Positions 1 to 11,475 of a DNA stretch of 64,000 nucleotides are shown here, piece after piece. Within the stretch, counting starts at the first letter, position 1. Every line of letters starts with the position of its first letter. This DNA is from Lolium rigidum (lineage: Eukaryota > Streptophyta > Magnoliopsida > Poales > Poaceae), in assembly GCF_022539505.1 (NCBI RefSeq), contig NC_061508.1:68023754-68087753 (forward strand), given 5' to 3'. A model generated the notes under the pieces. That model made no database searches and was not told the origin of the DNA. It saw only the letters and a list, made by a program, of their open reading frames with translations. Both the position numbers and the translations under genes were made by a program.

Positions 1-1574
1 GGTCGATTTTTCTCACCACTCCTCCCTATTTTTCCTTGATGCGTTGTGGACTTGTGGTGTATGTTTGGATAGAGCTGCAACGGGCAGAAGAATTAACGAA
101 TCAGGCTGGGTGATCTCATTTTTAGTGATCCTGCTTACCGTGAAGATCTGAGACGGGTGGCCGGGCTGGGAGGTGTCGGCGAGAGAGCGTCGGCGGCGTG
201 GTGCTGCGTCCGAACCGTAGCGCACTTCTGTCGATTTCTTTGCTGGTGAGTGATTTGATCTCAGGCGCTTCCCCGCCCTTGTTGCTTCCGTGTTTTGCCT
301 CGACGAGCTTTTGATTTAGTCGCGGAGACACAGCCCCGCTAGCTAGCCTGGGCAGCCCGGGCTCCACCGACAAATACTCTGTTGATTCTACAATCGCATG
401 ACGGCATGAGTGTTCTACCTCCAGTTTTATTGAAATTCACTCGCAGCAGTCGCAGCTTGCCAGTGTTGCCCAGGCTCCAAGGTTGAGCTGCGATCCACCA
501 CTAATTTGATTTATCTCCCGTTTGGTCACGGTGGTGCTTGTTTGTAAGAGAAGAAACCAGGCTCACAAATGTTTCCATACCTCAGCCGCATGTATATTTT
601 TCATCAAGAAATGTGCTTTGTACTCATGCGCTGTATTTTATGCTTGGAAATTTGCTTATGGATGAAACAAACCGATAAATTCATGAATATATATGTAATT
701 TTCTATACACAGGATGTATGTATTTTATACCTAAAGTTTTTGGTCATATTATTATACAATGGGGGTACTGTATTATCGTAGGATGTAGTTTTTGAACAAT
801 AAATACATCCTGTTAAAGTGGCTGTAGTGATTTCCTGCTCGTAGGATGTATTTCTCTACTCAAAACTTTCCATATGGTAGGACGTTAGTTTTTTCAAAGT
901 TATTTATGGATGTAACACGTAAAATCATTAGTATTGGACATAATACACTGATTTTCTGCTATTTGACGTTGGCAACCTCATATTCTGTCCCAAATGAGAG
1001 CCTGTTTCCAATTGTACTTGATGGAGATGGGGTATGATTTCTAGGTCTGCTGACATATCGGGGGATGTACTTTTTCTTTTATTGCTCTCGAGAAACTTCT
1101 AAAACAATTCTGATCCCTAGATGTAACTTTTTGCAGTTCCATGTAATATCTTGCCTCTTTTATGTAATTTCTAATTAACATCTCCAAAAAACTAAGTAAT
1201 TATGTTTCTGGATGTATTTTCCGATTATGTAAAATATTATCTTTTTTGTGGAACTTCTAAAACAGTTTTGTTATCTGTATGTAAGTTTTTCTCTTAAATA
1301 TTTTACATCTAGAACAATAAAACGATGTAACTCTCATATATTTTCGTTCATTCCAGATGTAACTATTCCTACTGGAGCTTAAAAAAAACTATTTTTTACT
1401 GGATGGAAGTTTTGTAGCTTACATCAAGAATGATTGAATGATGGAAGTCTTTAAAGTGAAACACTATTATTTTGTGTGTACTACTGAGATATTTTACTGG
1501 AAAACAAAGAGGAGGTAGATTCATTTAGATGTGCTTTTACGTTGAGGTTGAACTTGTTCTATTTTTTCGGGCAT
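1..1574. other. AT-rich intergenic DNA with GATGTAA motifs
   Basis: I see no supportable gene here. Positions 130-370 are GC-richer and could be a leader or a gene remnant, but no open frame resembles a known protein. From about 700 to 1450 a degenerate motif of the form GATGTAA followed by a T-run recurs about ten times. This looks like an old transposon interior rather than coding DNA. A 20-base stretch beginning CCAGGCTCCAAGG near 470 is repeated near 2119. Confidence 0.5.
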
Positions 1575-1583
1575 GAACTTTTT

Positions 1584-2007
1584 GGAGTGAGATCAGGTGA
1601 CATGCACCTTTTGCATATCACCGTGTGACATGCGGCCTAAAGCTAAATTTAAATTTTGCGAAAAAATTTGAAAAAAATCATGCATGTTCACAACATATAT
1701 TAAGACAACCCCTAAAATTTTTAGATCAAAATTCGAAACATACATCGAGAAACAAAAAAGAGAAATCTGTCATGAATAGTTCCCGAATTCAAATCTGAGT
1801 TTCTATGTACACTATTCATATCTGAGTTTCTCTTTTTTGTTTCACGATGTATGTTTCGAATTTTGATCTAAATTTTTTAGAGATTATCTTAATATGTACC
1901 GTGAACATACATGATTTTTTCAGATTTTTTCGCAAAGTTTAAATTTGATTTTAGACCGCATGTCACACGGTGACATGCAAAAGGTGCATGTCACCTGATC
2001 TCACTCC
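1584..2007. mobile_element. Mutator-type MITE, long palindrome
   Basis: A 424-bp element begins GGAGTGAGATCAGGTGAC and ends with the reverse complement of that sequence. Identical 9-bp direct repeats, GAACTTTTT, flank it at 1575-1583 and 2008-2016, the target-site length typical of Mutator-like transposons. The two arms pair over almost their whole length (about 190 bp each) around a short loop near 1790. It has no coding capacity. Its transcript would fold into one long hairpin. Confidence 0.85.
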
Positions 2008-2330
2008 GAACTTTTTGTGGAAAGAAAAAAGGTGGACGAAGGAAGGCGTGGGAGAGGGATACTTAAAAGCTGCGACCTGGGAGACGGAGAAGGAGAGCAC
2101 GACCTGGGACCTGGGACCAGGCTCCAAGGTTGAGCTTCGGTTCTGCTTATCGTGCCTTTCAAGTGACGACAAAGTAGGGATGCAAACTACTACTAGAAAT
2201 ACCGGATGAGCAAGTGGGAACATGACTTTTCTATTTTTGGATCGCGTGGGACAGGGTGGCATGCTTCTTTCTGTTTTGGGGAGGGGCACCGTGGAAGTCT
2301 AAACGTGCCCGCGCACTCTGTAGCAATGCC
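2008..2330. other. Intergenic DNA
   Basis: I see no gene or clear repeat, apart from the right-hand 9-bp target duplication of the MITE at the left edge. It contains the second copy of the short CCAGGCTCCAAGG repeat (about 2118). Confidence 0.4.
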
Positions 2331-2768
2331 CTAATTAAAATATGTCACTACGGTATCCACAGATGCTGAGAATTAACATGCGGTTGGATTGTTAAGAGGT
2401 TAGTAGCATTCCCAGCAGCAATGCTACATCTACCGGCATATTAGAGCATCACTAACATTAACCGAAAAAAGAAGCTGGATTCAGTGTCTTGAAAACTTCG
2501 CTTAGGATGATTTCACAACTCACGCAGAACAAAAATGAAATAAAAATGTCACGGGAGAATTCTATAGATGATACTTTGATGATTTGATTGAGCATCAAAA
2601 TTTACATAATATGAACCCTAAACCTAAATTAAGTAGTAGCCCTAACCGCGCAAGCTAATCCCGGCCAAAATGAGGCCCCGATGGCCTGTGCGCACGGCAG
2701 TGCCGGTGGTGGTGGAGGAAGGCGTCGAGGTGGAGGAGGGCGTCGACACGAAGGACGGTGAGGAGCTC

Positions 2769-3013
2769 CTACTCGGAGTCAAGCTCGACGATCTCGAGCT
2801 TGATGCGGCGGACGCACACCTCCCGGCGCGCCGCCTCGTACTCCCGCACTTGGCATATGGCGTCGGCCTCCTCCCGGCGCCAGCGAGCGTGGGCCTCCGC
2901 CTCCGTGATCGCCGCCACCTGCGCGATCACAGCGTCCTCTCGGAGACGTGGACGTAATCCTCGTCGGAGAATGTTGGTTCGCGCGCGACGACGGCGTCTT
3001 CCACCTCGGAGCA
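2769..3013 (-). pseudogene. Remnant of Ala/Glu/Arg-rich ORF, copy 1
   Basis: The minus strand holds about 80 codons rich in Ala, Glu and Arg, with helical segments such as EAEAHARWRREEADAICQV and an end at IVELDSE followed by a stop. It resembles the charged C-terminal tails of hypothetical proteins common near grass transposons. I do not recognise a function. The frame is broken: the part nearest the LTR reads in another frame (SEVEDAVVAREPTFSDEDY). The LTR at 3014 removes the upstream part. A second copy with the same break lies at 6304-6548. Confidence 0.45.
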
Positions 3014-3487
3014 TGATACGTCTCCAACGTATCTATAATTTCTGATGTTCCATGCTAGTTTTATGACAATACCTACATGTTTTGTTCACACTTTATATCG
3101 TTTTGATGCATTTTTCGGAACTAACCTATTAACGAGATGCCGAAGTGCCGCTCTCGTTTTCTGCTGTTTTTGGTTCCAGAAATCTTACAGAGGAAATATT
3201 CTCGGAATTTGACGAAATAAAAGCCAAACTTCCTATTTTCCACGGAAGGTTCCAGAGCACCGAAGAGGGACCAGAGGGGAGCCAAGGGGCCCCACCCCAC
3301 ATGGCGGTGCGGCCAAGGGGGGGTGCGCCCCCCTATGGTGTGGGTCCCTTAGGACCCCTCCGAGGCTGCCCTTCCGCCTATAAAGTCTCTCCGTCGCGAA
3401 AACCCTAAAAAGATAAGCCACGATACGAGAAAAGTTACGCAGCCGCCGCCATCGCAAAGCCAAATTCGGGGGACATAATCTCTGTCC
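3014..3487 (+). mobile_element. Truncated Athila-like LTR (copy 1)
   Basis: It starts TGATACGTCTCCAACGTATC, directly after GAGCA at 3009-3013. It matches the first 470 bp of the LTR at 6549, including the GC-rich block and the CCTATAAAG box near 3377. It stops at about 3487, where unrelated sequence begins. No downstream part of the element follows. Confidence 0.8.
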
Positions 3488-3669
3488 ATGCAGAGATGCG
3501 GATGATTTTATGAACTGTGCTACTACTAGGGAGTAAGGGCTGGAAAGGAAAATGAATAGTTGGTCCATCAGGTCCATGCAAATGCGGATGGTTCTATACT
3601 TCTATTATTCTATGGACTGTGCTACTACTAGGGAGTAAGGACTAGGAAGGAAAATGAATACTTGGTCAG
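3484..3669. repeat. Two-copy local tandem duplication
   Basis: A unit of about 85-98 bp containing TCCATGCA, then TGTGCTACTACTAGGGAGTA, then GGAAAATGAATA, occurs twice in tandem (about 3484-3570 and 3571-3669). The second unit carries an extra run of about 13 bases. It lies exactly at the breakpoint of the segmental duplication. Confidence 0.7.
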
Positions 3670-3878
3670 AGAATGAATACAGATGACCCATCGGGAAATG
3701 AGACAAGTTAATCAACACCGACGCCTCGTTTTACGGTCTGGTTTCGTTTTCCCAAGCCATGCCAGCCATCCATGTGCATGTTGCATCCCAGCCGTCCGTG
3801 CAACGTCTCACTCGGATCGCCCCATCTTTCCCACCTGAGAATCCAAACATTAGCACCCCATCTCTTCACATTTAGCTC

Positions 3879-3884
3879 TATAAG
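3879..3884 (+). promoter_or_regulatory. Candidate TATA box (TATAAG)
   Basis: CTCTATAAGTAGAAA lies about 470 bp upstream of the heat-shock gene fragment start. It could be that gene's promoter if the leader is long or spliced. This is weak support; no heat-shock element was clearly seen. Confidence 0.3.
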
Positions 3885-4356
3885 TAGAAAGTCATGGCTA
3901 CACAGCCGCGCGTCGGCTATCGCGTGACTTGTGACTTTGGATTTTGGCGAGGCGAGGCGAGGAGCGCAGTCCCTGCCGCCTATGATCGAAGAGAAGGTCG
4001 GCCGGTCAGCATGCGGAGCTCTTCAGCCCAATTCAATCGAAGCAACACGTGTTTAGTCCTTCTCGGTTTGGATATGTTTCCTGTTGATGAGCTAGCTAGC
4101 TCGCTCTTATTTTTCTTCTCCATTTGGATCTGTTTCATTTCGTGCTGCCCAGCCAGGTCTTTTGTTTTGCCGTCGTTTGGTTTTGGTTGAGGGGGCCGGC
4201 CGGAGATGACGCGATTAAGGGTGCATCATCGCGAGTCAGCTGGATGGATAGCTAGATCCCAAAACCAAACCAATCTGATTTTTGGCAACAAACAAGATTA
4301 GAGATTTTTGGGAAAGCTAGCGATCGATGCGGCGGATGCGGATCCGAAACCAAGAA

Positions 4357-4569
4357 ATGGCGGACCTCTTCCTCGGTAGCCCCTTCCGGCGGCTCCTCTA
4401 CGCCCGCCCGTACGCCTCGGCCACGGCAGCCATGGACTGGGTGGAGACCCCGACCTCCCACATCATCAAGATCAACGTCCCGCCGGACTCTCTGTGTGCC
4501 GTGTGCGCGGTGGTGGAAAGCTTTAGTTGCTCTGTATATTTTCGTAAAAGAAAGTTGCGCTGTTTATGA
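4357..4569 (+). pseudogene. Truncated small heat-shock protein, peroxisomal type
   Basis: The first 42 codons (4357-4482), starting MADLFLGSPFRRLLYARP and reaching DWVETPTSH and the strand KINVP, match the start of the cereal 15-16 kDa small heat-shock proteins targeted to peroxisomes. The family continues with about 100 residues of alpha-crystallin domain. Here the sequence leaves the family right after NVP and reads 27 unrelated residues to a TGA at 4567. Nearly the whole alpha-crystallin domain and the C-terminal peroxisomal signal are missing, so the product could not act as a chaperone. It points away from the sulfotransferase gene next to it. Either a deletion removed the rest, or this is a captured fragment. 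The family assignment is from memory of the N-terminus and is fairly sure. Confidence 0.7.
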
Positions 4570-4675
4570 GGTGGCCAATGTAATGTAACAGTGAATCTTT
4601 ATTTGTGGTACCATGAACATCGAAGCAGCATACAACTGAATCAATGGTCGATTACACAGGGAGATTTCTCTGGGT

Positions 4676-5714
4676 TCACTGGAAAGCAAGCCCCGTGCCG
4701 CGGAACTTGTGGGCGACGACCTCGTCCATGCGGCGCGCCATCTCCGGCGTCATGTGGTTCGCCCAGTCGCCGGCCACCCCCTTCCTGAACAGCGCCTTGC
4801 GCGGGAACCCGAGGCCGTCCATGAGCCCCGTCCTGTTCACCTCCATGTTCCTCAGGCTCCCGAGGCTGCAGAGCTCCACGATGCCGTGGACGACGCCGGC
4901 CTCCTCCTCCGCCTCGGAGAACGGCACGCCGACGAACCGCGCCAGCCTCCTCACGTTCTCGGCGGGGTCGCGCAGCAGCTCCTCGTACCTCAGGAAGAGC
5001 ACCTGCTCGGGACACGCCGCGCTCGCGCGCCAGTACCCGAGGACGTGGTCCCAGAACGGGCCGTACGTGCTGCCGCCGTCGCAGACGGACTCGAAGGTAT
5101 CGCCGAACGGGAGCTCCGGGTGCGCGCTCCGGCGGAACGCAGCACAGCGAGACCGCCGTGTCCTTGGGCTCCCTGCAGATGTACACGACCTTGTTCAAGC
5201 CGCGCGGCAGCACGGCGTGCGGCATGTGCGTGTACATGAGGCGCGGGGACGGGAGCGCGGCGAGGCTGGCCTCACCGCCGCCTTCGGCGAAGAGGGCGTC
5301 CAGGAAAGGGACGCACTCGTGCGGGTTGAGGCGGAGGAGCGGGTGGTCGGCGCCGGCGGGCGGGTAGGACCGTCGGGCCATCGTGGCGAAGGCGAGGGCG
5401 TTGAGCCACGTGGTGCCGCACTTGGGCAGGCTGGCGATGACGACGTCGTCGGGACGGGGAACGAGGCGGCGCTGCATGGCGACGGCCGCCGGGACGAAGC
5501 GCTCCGGCAGCCAGAAGCCCTGGTAGCAGCGGAGCTTGAGCTTGGTGCCGGCTGCCTGCTTGATCGGCAGCGAGGATACCAGCATGGCGTCATCGTGCTC
5601 TTCTGGAGATCTCTCCGCTGGCACGGTGGTGACCTGCAGGTCCATCTTGTTCTCGACGTCCTTGAACGGGACGGGGCCTGCCGGCGCCGGAACACTTGCT
5701 GCGTTGGTCGCCAT
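4676..5714 (-). CDS. Cytosolic sulfotransferase, one frameshift
   Basis: This belongs to the plant cytosolic sulfotransferase (SOT) family, which moves a sulfate group from PAPS to small molecules such as flavonoids, hormones or brassinosteroids; the sorghum strigolactone gene LGS1 is in the family. It starts MATNAASVPAP at 5714. PAPS-binding region I PKCGTTWLNAL is near residue 100 and region II REPKDTAVSL near 185. After a frameshift at about 5135-5150 the reading resumes with FLRYEELLRDP (region III) and RKGVAGDWANHMTPEMARRMD-like region IV, ending GLAFQ at 4676. The total span of 1039 bp is one base more than 346 codons, so a single extra base explains the break. There are no introns, as is usual for this family. 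The substrate cannot be read from the sequence. It may be a young pseudogene or an assembly error. Confidence 0.85.
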
Positions 5715-5888
5715 GGGCTGGACTGGCGAAGTGCTATGCAGAGTGGACGTCCGATGGTGGTGCGTACGCGTGTGACCGTAGTGGGGATGCGCTTCGTTGA
5801 GTGCTGAACTGGTGGCTCCGCCACTGTGGCAATTGATGGGTGCGTTTCACCGAAGCCGCGCGCAATATTTCGTGCGCGGATCATGCTT

Positions 5889-7020
5889 AATTAAAATATG
5901 TCACTAACATGCGGTTGGATTGTTAAGAGGTTAGTAGCATTCCCAGCAGCAATGCTACATCTACCGGCATATTAGAGCATCACTAACATTAACCGAAAAA
6001 AGAAGCTGGATTCAGTGTCTCGAAAACGTCGCTTAGGATGATTTCACAACTCGCGCAGAACAGAAATCGTAACACACGAACTAAAAAATGAAATAAAAAT
6101 GTCACGGGAGAGTTCTATAGATGATACTTTGATGATTCGATAGAGCATCAAAATTTACATAATATGAACCCTAAACCTAAATTAAGTAGTAGCCCTAACC
6201 GCACAAGCTAATCCCGGCCAAAATGAGGCCCCGATGGCATGTGCGCACGGCAGTGCCGGTGGTGGTGGAGGAGGGCGTCGACATGAAGGACGGTGAGGAG
6301 CTCCTACTCGGAGTCAAGCTCGACGATCTCGAGCTTGATGCGGCGGACGCACACCTCCCGGCGCGCCGCCTCGTACTCCCGCACTTGGCATACGGCGTCG
6401 GCCTCCTCCCGGCGCCAGCGAGCGTGGGCCTCCGCCTCCGTGATCGCCGCCACCTGCGCGATCACAGCGTCCTCTCGGAGACGTGGACGTAATCCTCGTC
6501 GGAGAATGTTGGTTCGCGCGCGACGACGGCGTCTTCCACCTCGGAGCATGATACGTCTCCAACGTATCTATAATTTCGATGTTCCATGCTAGTTTTATGA
6601 CAATACCTACATGTTTTGTTCACACTTTATATCGTTTTGATGCATTTTCCGGAACTAACCTATTAACGAGATGCCGAAGTGCCAGTTCCTGTTTTCTGCT
6701 GTTTTTTGTTCCAGAAATCTTACACATGAAATATTCTTGGAATTAGACAAAATAAAAGCCAAACTTCCTATTTTCCACGGAAGGTTCCAGAGCACCGAAG
6801 AGGGACCAGAGGGGAGCCAAGGGGGCCCCACCCAACATGGCGGCGCGGCCAAGGGGGGTGCGCCCCCTATGGTGTGGGTCCCTCAGGACCCCTCCGAGGC
6901 TGCCCTTCCGCCTATAAAGTCTCTCCGTCGCGAAAACCCTAAAAAGATAAGCCACGATACGAGAAAAGTTACGCAGCTGCTGCCATAGCGAAGCCAAGTT
7001 CGGGGGACAGAATCTCTGTT
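5889..7020. repeat. Segmental duplication, copy 2
   Basis: This is the second copy of 2331-3487, in the same orientation. It begins just upstream of the sulfotransferase promoter region. Here the LTR continues into a complete element, so this copy is nearer the ancestral arrangement. The two copies differ by scattered substitutions and a few small indels. Confidence 0.8.
6304..6548 (-). pseudogene. Remnant of Ala/Glu/Arg-rich ORF, copy 2
   Basis: It is almost identical to 2769-3013, with the same stop after IVELDSE and the same frame break. Its upstream half lies on the far side of the retrotransposon, at 12905-13147 on the minus strand. That part reads KLVKYANNDGEGSSSGGSSC up to the insertion point. 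The insertion therefore split one minus-strand reading frame into pieces now 6.4 kb apart. The function is unknown. Confidence 0.45.
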
Positions 7021-7979
7021 CCGACACGCCGCCGGGACGGGGAATTGCCCCCGGAATCCATCTCCATCGACACCACCGCCATCTCCATCGCCGCTGCTGT
7101 CTCCCATGATGAGGAGGGAGTAGTTCTCCCCCGAGGCTAAGGGTTCTACCGGTAGCTATGTGGTTCATCTCTCTCTCCCATGTGATCTTTATGTGATCAT
7201 GAGCTTTGTATCACTATTACTATGTGCTACTCTAGTGATGTTATTAAATTAGTCTATTCCTCCTTCATGATGTAATGTTGACAGTGTGTGCATCATGTAG
7301 TACTTGGCGTAGGTTATGATTGTGATCTCTTGTAGATTATGAAGTTAACTATTACTATGCACTCTAGAGGTTGCTTTAATATGAACTCCGGATTCACTCT
7401 CCACGGTGTGATGGTGACAGTGTGTGCATTGTGTGTGTTTCCTTTATGACGTTGTGGAGCTTGTTTACTCCGGCTTGAGGTGTGCTTTTATAGCCCTACA
7501 CAATGAATGGTGTTTATTATCCAACAAGAGAGTGTTAGAAAGTAGCACAAGAGAAGAGAAGTTATTTATTTATGTGATCATTGTTGAGAGTGTCCACTAG
7601 TGAAAGTATGATCCCTAGGCCTTCTTTCCAAATATCGAATCACCGTTTACTTACTGTTCTACTGCATGTTTACTTGCTGCCATATTTATTTCAGATTGTT
7701 ATTACCACTCATATTCATCCATATCACTTGCATCTTACTATCTCTTCGCCGAACTAGTGCACTTATACATCTGACAAGTGTATTAGGTGTGTTGGGAACA
7801 CAAGAGACTTCTTGTATCGTAATTGCAGGGTTGCTTGAGAGGGATATCTTTGACCTCTACCTCCCTGAGTTCGATAAACCTTGGATGATTCACTTAAGGG
7901 AAACTTGCTGCTGTTCTACAAACCTCTGCTCTTGGAGGCCCAACACTGTCTACAGGAAAAGAAGCGTGCGTAGACATCA
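6549..7979 (+). repeat. 5' LTR of element A
   Basis: It starts TGATACGTCTCCAACGTATC, a short palindrome of GATACGT and ACGTATC, and ends GTAGACATCA. A CCTATAAAGTCTC box near 6911 is the likely TATA region of the LTR promoter. It differs from the 3' LTR at scattered sites (roughly a few percent by eye), so the insertion is not brand new. Confidence 0.85.
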
Positions 7980-7989
7980 AGCTATTTTC

Positions 7990-8007
7990 TGGCGCCGTTG
8001 CCGGGGA
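7990..8007 (+). promoter_or_regulatory. Primer binding site, tRNA-Asp type
   Basis: TGGCGCCGTTGCCGGGGA lies 10 bp after the 5' LTR. This is the primer site reported for Athila-lineage gypsy elements. Confidence 0.75.
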
Positions 8008-8152
8008 GGTAAGGTAAAAGGTATTCACATCCTCCGACTACTAAGCTATTTCCTAGCACTGTTGCCGGTGTGTGAGTGCTCGAAGCTATTTCCTTTAGAT
8101 CCTGCAATTGCATCTTTTTGTTTCTTGTTTTTATTTTCACTAGTTAGGCTTA

Positions 8153-8518
8153 ATGGAAAACAACAAAAAAATTAGAGATCTTTATGAACTTTATATTGAA
8201 TTAGGACATGATGTGTTTGAAGAGAGAATTAAAAAACCCATGGAACTTTGTTTGCAAAATAGTTGTAGCAATGTTATTAGCATGAACTCTTTGAATACTA
8301 TTATTGCTAATGCTATGGAAGAATTTAAGCTTGGGGAAGCTGGTTGTGACATTTTTAGTCCCCCAAGTTTTGAGGAGAAAATTTTCTTTGATGATACTTT
8401 GCCTCCATTTATGATGATTATAATGATAGTGGTATTTTGGTGTCACCTACTATGGAGGATAAAGTTTATTATGATTATACCATGCCTGCAATTTATGATG
8501 ATTACAATGATGGTGTGA
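8153..8518 (+). pseudogene. Decayed internal ORF of element A
   Basis: It starts MENNKKIRDLYELYIELG and reads 121 codons, the last third being low-complexity Met/Ile/Phe. No Gag, protease or polymerase motif is visible. It occupies the Gag position in the element, just after the primer site and leader. It is probably the broken start of an ancestral Gag-like frame. Confidence 0.35.
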
Positions 8519-11475
8519 TAGTTTTACTCCCACTATTACTAATAAAATTAATTATGCTTATGTGAATAAGAATGCTTTATGTGATAGTTATATTGTTGAG
8601 TTTGTTCATGATGCTACTGAAAGTTATTATGAGAGAGGGAAACATGGTTATATGCATCTTAATAATATTAAGTTTCCCCTCTTTATGTTGAGAATCTTGA
8701 AGTTGCGCTTGTGTTGCCTTTCTATGCTTGTTGCATTATGCTTACATGACTTGTTTATTTACAAGATTCCTTTTCATAGGAAGTGGGTTAGGCTTAAATT
8801 TGTTTCATACTTGCTTTTTGATGTTCTCTTTTGCTTCAACACTTATTTCTTGCGAGAGCATCATTAAAATTACTGAGCCCATCTTAATGGCTATAAAGAA
8901 AGCACTTCTTGGGAGATAATCCATGTTTTATTTTGCTACTGCTTTGTTGTGTCTTGGAAGTTGTTACTACTGTAGCAACCTCTCCTTATCTTTATTTTAT
9001 TGCATTGTTGTGCCAAGTAAATTCTTTGATAGTAAGGTTGATACTAGATTTGGATTACTGCGCAGAAACAGATTTCTTGCTGTCACGAATTTGAGTAGGC
9101 CTCTCTGTAGGTAACTCAGAAAAATCTGCCAATTTTCATGAGTGATCCTCAGATATGTACGCAACTTTCATTCAATTTTAGCTTTTTCATCTGAGCAAGT
9201 TAAGTGCCTCTAAAAAATTCGTCTTTACGGACTGTTCTATTTTGACAGATTCTGCCTTTTATTTCGCATTGCCTCTTTTGCTATGTTGAATGGATTTCTT
9301 TGTTCCATTAACTTTCAGTAGCTTTGTGCAATGTCCAGAAGTGTTAAGAATGATTATGTCACCTCTGAATATGTGAATTTTTGATTAGGCACTAACCCTC
9401 TAATGAGTTTGTTTTGAGTTTGGTGTGGAGGAAGTTTTCAAGGGTCAAGAGAGGTGGATGATACAATATGATCAAGAAGAGTGAAAAGTCTAAGCTTGGG
9501 GATCCCCCCGTGGTTCATCCCTGCATATTTCAAGAAGACTCAAGCATCTAAGCTTGGGGATGCCCAAGGCATCTCCTTCTTCATCGACAACTTATCAGGT
9601 CACCTCTAGTGAAACTATATTTTTATTCTGTCACATCTTATGTGCTTTACTTGGAGCGTCTGTATGTTTTTATTTTTGTTTGTGTTTGAATAAAATCGGA
9701 TCCTAGCATTCCTTGTGTGGGAGAGAGACACGCTCCTCTCGTTCATATGAACACTGGTGTTCTTAGCTTTACTTTTAATGTTCATGGCGAAGGTTGAAAC
9801 TTCTTTGTTCATTGTTATTTGGTTGGAAACAGAAAATGCTTCATGTGGTAATTGGTATATTGTCTTGAATAATTCGATACTTGGCAATTGTTGTGCTCAA
9901 ATAGATCATGTTTAAGCTCTTGCATCATGTACTTTGCACCTATTAATGAAGAACTACCATAGAGCTTGTTGAAATTTGGTTTGCATGATTGGTCTCTCTA
10001 AAGTCTAGATATTTTCTGGTGAAGTGTTTGAACAACAAGGAGACAGTGTAGAGTCATATAATGCTTGCAATATGTTCTTATGTAAGTTTTGTTGTACCGG
10101 TTCATACTTGTATTTGCTTCAAACAACCTTGCTAGCCAAAGCCTTGTACTGAGAGGGAATTCTTCTCGTGCATCCAAATCCTTGAGCCAAAAACTATGCC
10201 ATTTGTGTCCACCATACCTACCTACTACATGGTATTTCTCTGCCATTCCAAAGTAAATTACTTGAGTGCTACCTTTAAAATTTCATTCCTTGTCTTTGCA
10301 ATACATAGCTCATGGGAAAATAGCTTAAAAACTATTGTGGTATTGAATATGTTGCTTATGTATCTTATTTCTTATAATTTACTTGTTGAGCGGTAACCAT
10401 GTTTCTGGGGACGCCATCAACTATTACACCTTTGTTGAATATCATGTGAGTTGCTATGCATGTTCGTCTTGTCTGAAGTAAGGGTGATTTATCATGATTA
10501 AATGGTTTGAGGATGCATATTATTAGAGAAGAACATTGGGCCGCTAAGTAAAGCCATGAATCATGGTGGAAGTTTCAGTTTGGACATTAATCCTCAATCT
10601 CTTATGAGTATATTATCTGTTGTTGAATGCTTATGCATTAAAGAGGAGTCCATTATTTGTTTTCTATGTTGTCCCGTATGGATGTCCTTAGTTGAGATCT
10701 ATCAAAAACGAGAAATCAAATGCGATCTATCTCCTTGGACCTTTGTACAGGCGGCATAGAGGTACCCCTTTGTGACACTTGGTTGAAACATATGTTATGC
10801 AATGATAATTTATGTAAATCCAAGCTAATTAGGACAAGGTGCGAGCACTATTGGTATTCTATGCATGAGGCTTGCAACTTATAGGATGTCTTATGCATAA
10901 CACATATGAATTATTACTACCGTTGACAAAATTGTTTCTATGTTTTCAAAATGAAAAGCTCTAGCACAAAAATAGTAATCCATGATTCCCTCTGCGAAGG
11001 GCCATTCTTTTACTTTATGTTGAGTCAGTTTACCTATTTCTTTCTATCGTAGAAGCAAACATTTGTGTCAACTGTGTGCATTGATTCCTACATACTTGCT
11101 TATTTGCATTCATCATATTACTTTGTGTTGACAATTATCCATGAGATATACATGTTGAAGTTGAAAGCAACTGCTGAAACTTATATCTTCCTTTGTGTTG
11201 CTTCAAAACCTTCTACTAAGAATTTATTGCTTTATGAGTTAACTCCTATGCAAGTCTTATTGATGCTTGTCTTGAAAGTACTATTCATGAAAAGTCTTTG
11301 CTATATGATTCAGTTGTTTAGTCATTATCTTTAACATTGCTTTGAATCACTTCATTCATCTCATATGCTTTACAATAGTATGATCAAGATTATGATAGTA
11401 GCATGTCACTTCAGAAATTATTCTTGTTATCGTTTACCTACTCGAGGGCGAGTAGGAACTAAGCTTGGGGATGCT

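Larger units (their letters stand above)
2331..3487. repeat. Segmental duplication, copy 1
   Basis: This segment is closely similar to 5889-7020, starting at the shared ATTAAAATATGTCAC and running through the same ORF remnant into the same LTR. Copy 2 lacks about 27 bp near its start and has a small insertion near 6070. Both copies include the same retrotransposon junction with the GAGCA target site, so the duplication followed that insertion. Copy 1 ends abruptly inside the LTR at about 3487. Confidence 0.8.

Noticed and set aside
470..2138. Shared 20-bp CCAGGCTCCAAGG repeat as a target duplication
   Set aside because: It is too long for any known target duplication and the sequence between has no matching ends.
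2670..3045. Plus-strand frames over the duplicated ORF remnant
   Set aside because: They are Arg/Ser or Leu-rich shadows of the minus-strand remnant and repeat identically in copy 2.
3894..4190. 98-codon frame starting MATQPRVGYR
   Set aside because: No domain, poor codon pattern, and it lies in the probable leader of the heat-shock fragment.
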